From Devosia sp. 1566 (lineage in GTDB: Bacteria; Pseudomonadota; Alphaproteobacteria; Rhizobiales; Devosiaceae): a stretch of DNA of 64,000 nt. The position numbers were made by a program, and so were the translations under genes. Location: contig NZ_CP034767.1 in NCBI RefSeq assembly GCF_004005995.1, positions 4,104,746 to 4,168,745 of the forward strand. Direction: 5' to 3'. Positions 62,042 to 64,000 of the stretch are shown in pieces. The notes under the pieces are model-generated. The model did no database searches. It was not told where the DNA came from and saw nothing but the letters and a program-made list of their open reading frames with translations. The stretch's first letter is position 1. Every line of letters begins with the position of its first letter.

Positions 62042-62929
62042 ATGCCAGAACTGCCCGAGGTCGAAACGGTGCGCCGGGGCCTGGCGCCATGGCTCGAAGG
62101 CGCGCACATCGAGAAGGTGACGTTGCACCGCGAAAACCTGCGCTTTCCCTTTCCGCCGGGTTTGAAGGAAAAGCTGGAAGGCCAGAGCGTGCGCCATGTC
62201 GGGCGGCGGGCCAAATACCTGCTGATGGAGCTCTCGAGTGGCGCAACGCTGTTGAGCCATCTCGGGATGACGGGGGCGTATCGCTTTGCCGAGCACCCCA
62301 TCGACAAGCCGCCGCGCTATTATGAGCTCGGGCCCGTACCCAAGCACGACCATATGGTTTGGGAGATCTCGCATCCCGTTCATGGCCGCTCGCACCTGAT
62401 CTATGCCGATCCGCGCCGCTTCGGCTTTGTGGATCTCTATGATGACATCACGACGAGCCCTTATCTGCAGGGCCTTGGTCCCGAGCCACTGGGCAACGGC
62501 TTCAATGTGGAGAGCCTGAGCGCGGCGCTCAAGGGCAAGAAGAGCCCGATCAAGGCGGCGCTGCTGGATCAGCGCGTGGTGGCGGGGCTGGGCAATATCT
62601 ATGTGGCCGAAGCGCTGCATCGCGCCCATATCCACCCCACGGCGCTAGCGGGATCGCTGCTGACGGAAGAGGGGGCGCCCAAGCCTGCGCTCGAAGCGCT
62701 GGTGTCCGCCACCCGCCAGGTGCTGATCGAGGCCATCGAGGTGGGCGGCTCGACCTTGCGCGACTTCCGCAATGCCGAGGGCGGCTCGGGTTATTTCCAG
62801 CACCGCTTTGCCGTTTATGACCGGGAAGGGCAGCCTTGCCCCACCCCGGGCTGTACGGGTACGATTGAGCGCATCGTGCAGTCCGGCCGGTCCACCTTCT
62901 TTTGTCCGGTTTGCCAGGGGCAGCCCTGA
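62042..62929 (+). CDS. mutM: Formamidopyrimidine-DNA glycosylase
   Basis: MutM (Fpg) removes 8-oxoguanine and ring-opened purines and then cleaves the strand by beta,delta-elimination. The 295-residue protein starts at the essential [14 protein letters not shown] (catalytic Pro2 and Glu3), contains the strand-contact [10 protein letters not shown] and helix-two-turn-helix near 170, and ends in the zinc finger [10 protein letters not shown] with FFCPVCQ. The start is forced by Pro2 processing; the upstream frame is ignored. rpsT follows. Confidence 0.97.
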   Translation: MPELPEVETVRRGLAPWLEGAHIEKVTLHRENLRFPFPPGLKEKLEGQSVRHVGRRAKYLLMELSSGATLLSHLGMTGAYRFAEHPIDKPPRYYELGPVPKHDHMVWEISHPVHGRSHLIYADPRRFGFVDLYDDITTSPYLQGLGPEPLGNGFNVESLSAALKGKKSPIKAALLDQRVVAGLGNIYVAEALHRAHIHPTALAGSLLTEEGAPKPALEALVSATRQVLIEAIEVGGSTLRDFRNAEGGSGYFQHRFAVYDREGQPCPTPGCTGTIERIVQSGRSTFFCPVCQGQP

Positions 62930-62950
62930 GCGGAGCGCGGGTGAATCCAG

Positions 62951-62979
62951 TTGACGCCTGCCGGCCTATCCCCTATAGA
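62951..62979 (+). promoter_or_regulatory. Sigma-70 promoter of rpsT
   Basis: TTGACG (62951-62956) and TATAGA (62974-62979) are separated by exactly 17 bases. The inferred transcript would have a leader of about 95 bases before rpsT, room for the autogenous S20 control known in other bacteria. Confidence 0.75.
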
Positions 62980-63079
62980 GCCCACGACCTGGCGGCTCCT
63001 GTGCCGCCGCTTTCATTTCGCCCCGTACCCTGCTGCGCATTTTGCGCATCTCGTCCGGATGGACCGCAAGAGGACCGTT

Positions 63080-63346
63080 ATGGCCAATACGCCTTCAGCC
63101 AAAAAGGCTACCCGCAAGATTGAAGCCCGCACCGCGGTCAACAAGTCGCGCCGCTCGCGCGTTCGCACCTTCATCCGCAAGGTTGAGGAAGCCATTGTTG
63201 CCGGCGATCACGCCACTGCCATGCAGGCGCTCCGTGCCGCTGAGCCCGAGATCAACCGGGCTGCCACCAAGGGCATCGTCCATGCCAATCTGGCTGCTCG
63301 CAAGGTGTCTCGCCTCAACAACCGCGTTAAGGCTTTGAGCGTCTGA
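63080..63346 (+). CDS. rpsT: 30S ribosomal protein S20
   Basis: S20 binds the 5' domain and helix 44 region of 16S rRNA early in 30S assembly. The 88-residue, very basic, helical protein reads [20 protein letters not shown] at its start and ends in helices rich in Ala, Arg and Lys ([20 protein letters not shown]). AGAGGA lies 7 bases before ATG 63080; a longer open frame upstream is non-coding. A terminator follows. In rhizobia the next gene is usually dnaA. Confidence 0.97.
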   Translation: MANTPSAKKATRKIEARTAVNKSRRSRVRTFIRKVEEAIVAGDHATAMQALRAAEPEINRAATKGIVHANLAARKVSRLNNRVKALSV

Positions 63347-64000
63347 TCCCTGCCTTTGCAGAAACGAGCCAAGCATTGAACGGGCCCCGCAAGGGGCCCT
63401 TTTTTATTGCCCGATCGCGGGGTGCTTTTTTGCCTTTGTCGGCAGATTGTGTCAGCTGCGTGAATGCGGCACGCCAAAGGGTGTGACAAAGCGCTGCGAC
63501 AAAAAGCGCGGTATAATCAAAGGCTTGCTTTGATTCTGCATTGTCGGCCGCAGCTTCCAATTTCCCGGATACCGATGAATTTGCCGGCCGGTCGAAATAT
63601 TTTTTTCGCCTTCATAAAACGCTTGCTACGCGATTCATCGTGGAGTCACAGAGCCTTGAGCGAGGGGGTTGCAGAGCCCTTGCTGGAGGTTAACGGAGGG
63701 CGGGCGAGTCAACCCCCATTTTGAAAAATTCACGTGTTGCGAGCCCAAAACCCACACTCTAGAATGCCTCTCGTCAGCTCAGGACGGGACGCGAAAAGCG
63801 CCATCCGAACCGAGTTGACGGGTCGAATAGGCTTATGGATTGGGTCGCTTTGGCAGCAATGGCGAGGCGAAGTGCGGTGACGATGGCAGCGGTGAAATTG
63901 GTTCATCCGGTCCGGTCCGGACCTGCATCAAGAACAAAAGCCCACTAACCGACTCCGGTTGGGTTCAGCGACAAGAACGTAAATAGCCAATGGTGGCTTG
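63347..64000. other. Gene-free region after rpsT, probable dnaA upstream region
   Basis: Apart from the rpsT terminator I see no gene with coding character. It holds an AT-richer patch around 63590-63630, five GANTC sites between 63531 and 63955, and the inverted repeat AACCGACTCCGGTT near 63947. No consensus DnaA box (TTATNCACA) is visible. By analogy with rhizobial gene order, dnaA probably begins just beyond the window. Confidence 0.5.
63382..63406 (+). terminator. Intrinsic terminator of rpsT
   Basis: GGGCCCC (63382-63388) pairs with GGGGCCC (63393-63399) around a GCAA loop, followed by a run of T to 63406. Confidence 0.9.

Noticed and set aside
59728..62325. 865-codon plus-strand open frame opposite ubiB and ubiE
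   Set aside because: It is antisense to two well-recognised genes with full motifs. Long antisense frames are expected in such GC-rich codon usage, and its sequence is low-complexity in His, Gly and Arg.
63464..63724. 86-codon frame downstream of rpsT
   Set aside because: No ribosome site, atypical composition and location in the presumed dnaA leader; judged non-coding.
63347..64000. Chromosomal origin with DnaA boxes
   Set aside because: I searched for TTATNCACA on both strands and saw none, so origin status is left as a positional inference only.

Overview
The window looks like chromosomal DNA of a high-GC alphaproteobacterium of the order Hyphomicrobiales (Rhizobiales), most likely Devosia or a relative. 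The evidence is a typical rhizobial core-gene order (lptCAB-rpoN-hpf-ptsN; glnK-amtB; irr next to fabA-fabB; dut-ubiB-ubiE facing mutM, then rpsT), an Irr-type Fur regulator, an Hsp20/DUF1150 pair, and a thioredoxin-TPR CnoX with a CGPC site. The genus is inferred from gene content, not from a search. The right edge, downstream of rpsT, is where rhizobial genomes usually carry dnaA and the replication origin.

Layout. 1-6.1 kb: end of an hsp20 gene and a DUF1150 gene, then a minus-strand block rnd-lptC-lptA-lptB-rpoN-hpf-ptsN (LPS export, sigma-54, ribosome hibernation, nitrogen PTS) and tRNA-Leu(CAG). 6.1-13.4 kb: a GFA-family protein, an NDUFA9-like oxidoreductase, a PadR regulator behind a perfect palindrome, a fused flavin/Fe-S D-lactate dehydrogenase behind another perfect palindrome, an RlmD-like methyltransferase and a DUF2147 secreted protein. 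13.4-24.2 kb: an accessory carbohydrate locus. A minus-strand operon (Gfo/Idh/MocA dehydrogenase, DUF993 protein, TIM-barrel epimerase) and a divergent TetR gene face a complete sugar ABC importer that also carries two more Gfo/Idh/MocA dehydrogenases. 24.3-30 kb: an ABC exporter, an alpha/beta hydrolase and a two-gene c-di-GMP module. 29.9-37.4 kb: a nitrate/sulfonate/taurine-type ABC importer whose operon contains DUF1800 and DUF1501 genes, with a divergent LysR gene.

37.4-48.3 kb: DUF4260 protein, small hypothetical, tRNA-Gly(GCC), cnoX, Lon-N protein, Trm112-like protein, UbiH-family hydroxylase, glnK-amtB behind a sigma-54-like promoter with an NtrC-like site, ftsK, lolA and uppP. 48.4-56.4 kb: GST, queG, YeeZ-like protein, GNAT, alpha/beta hydrolase, infC with an apparent ATT start, and a tightly overlapping minus-strand operon: an arylamine N-acetyltransferase homologue without its catalytic cysteine, a YdeI/OmdA protein, a 34-codon small ORF and ribokinase; then irr. 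56.6-64 kb: fabA-fabB, moeB-like, dut, ubiB, ubiE, mutM, rpsT and a gene-free leader to the window end.

The best candidates for undescribed biology are the DUF993 three-dehydrogenase carbohydrate locus, the DUF1800/DUF1501 pair inside an ABC-importer operon, the cysteine-less NAT homologue with its coupled 34-residue ORF, and a 90-codon hydrophobic reading frame that continues in phase after the stop codon of a substrate-binding protein gene. I see no insertion sequence, prophage, CRISPR array or known defence system.
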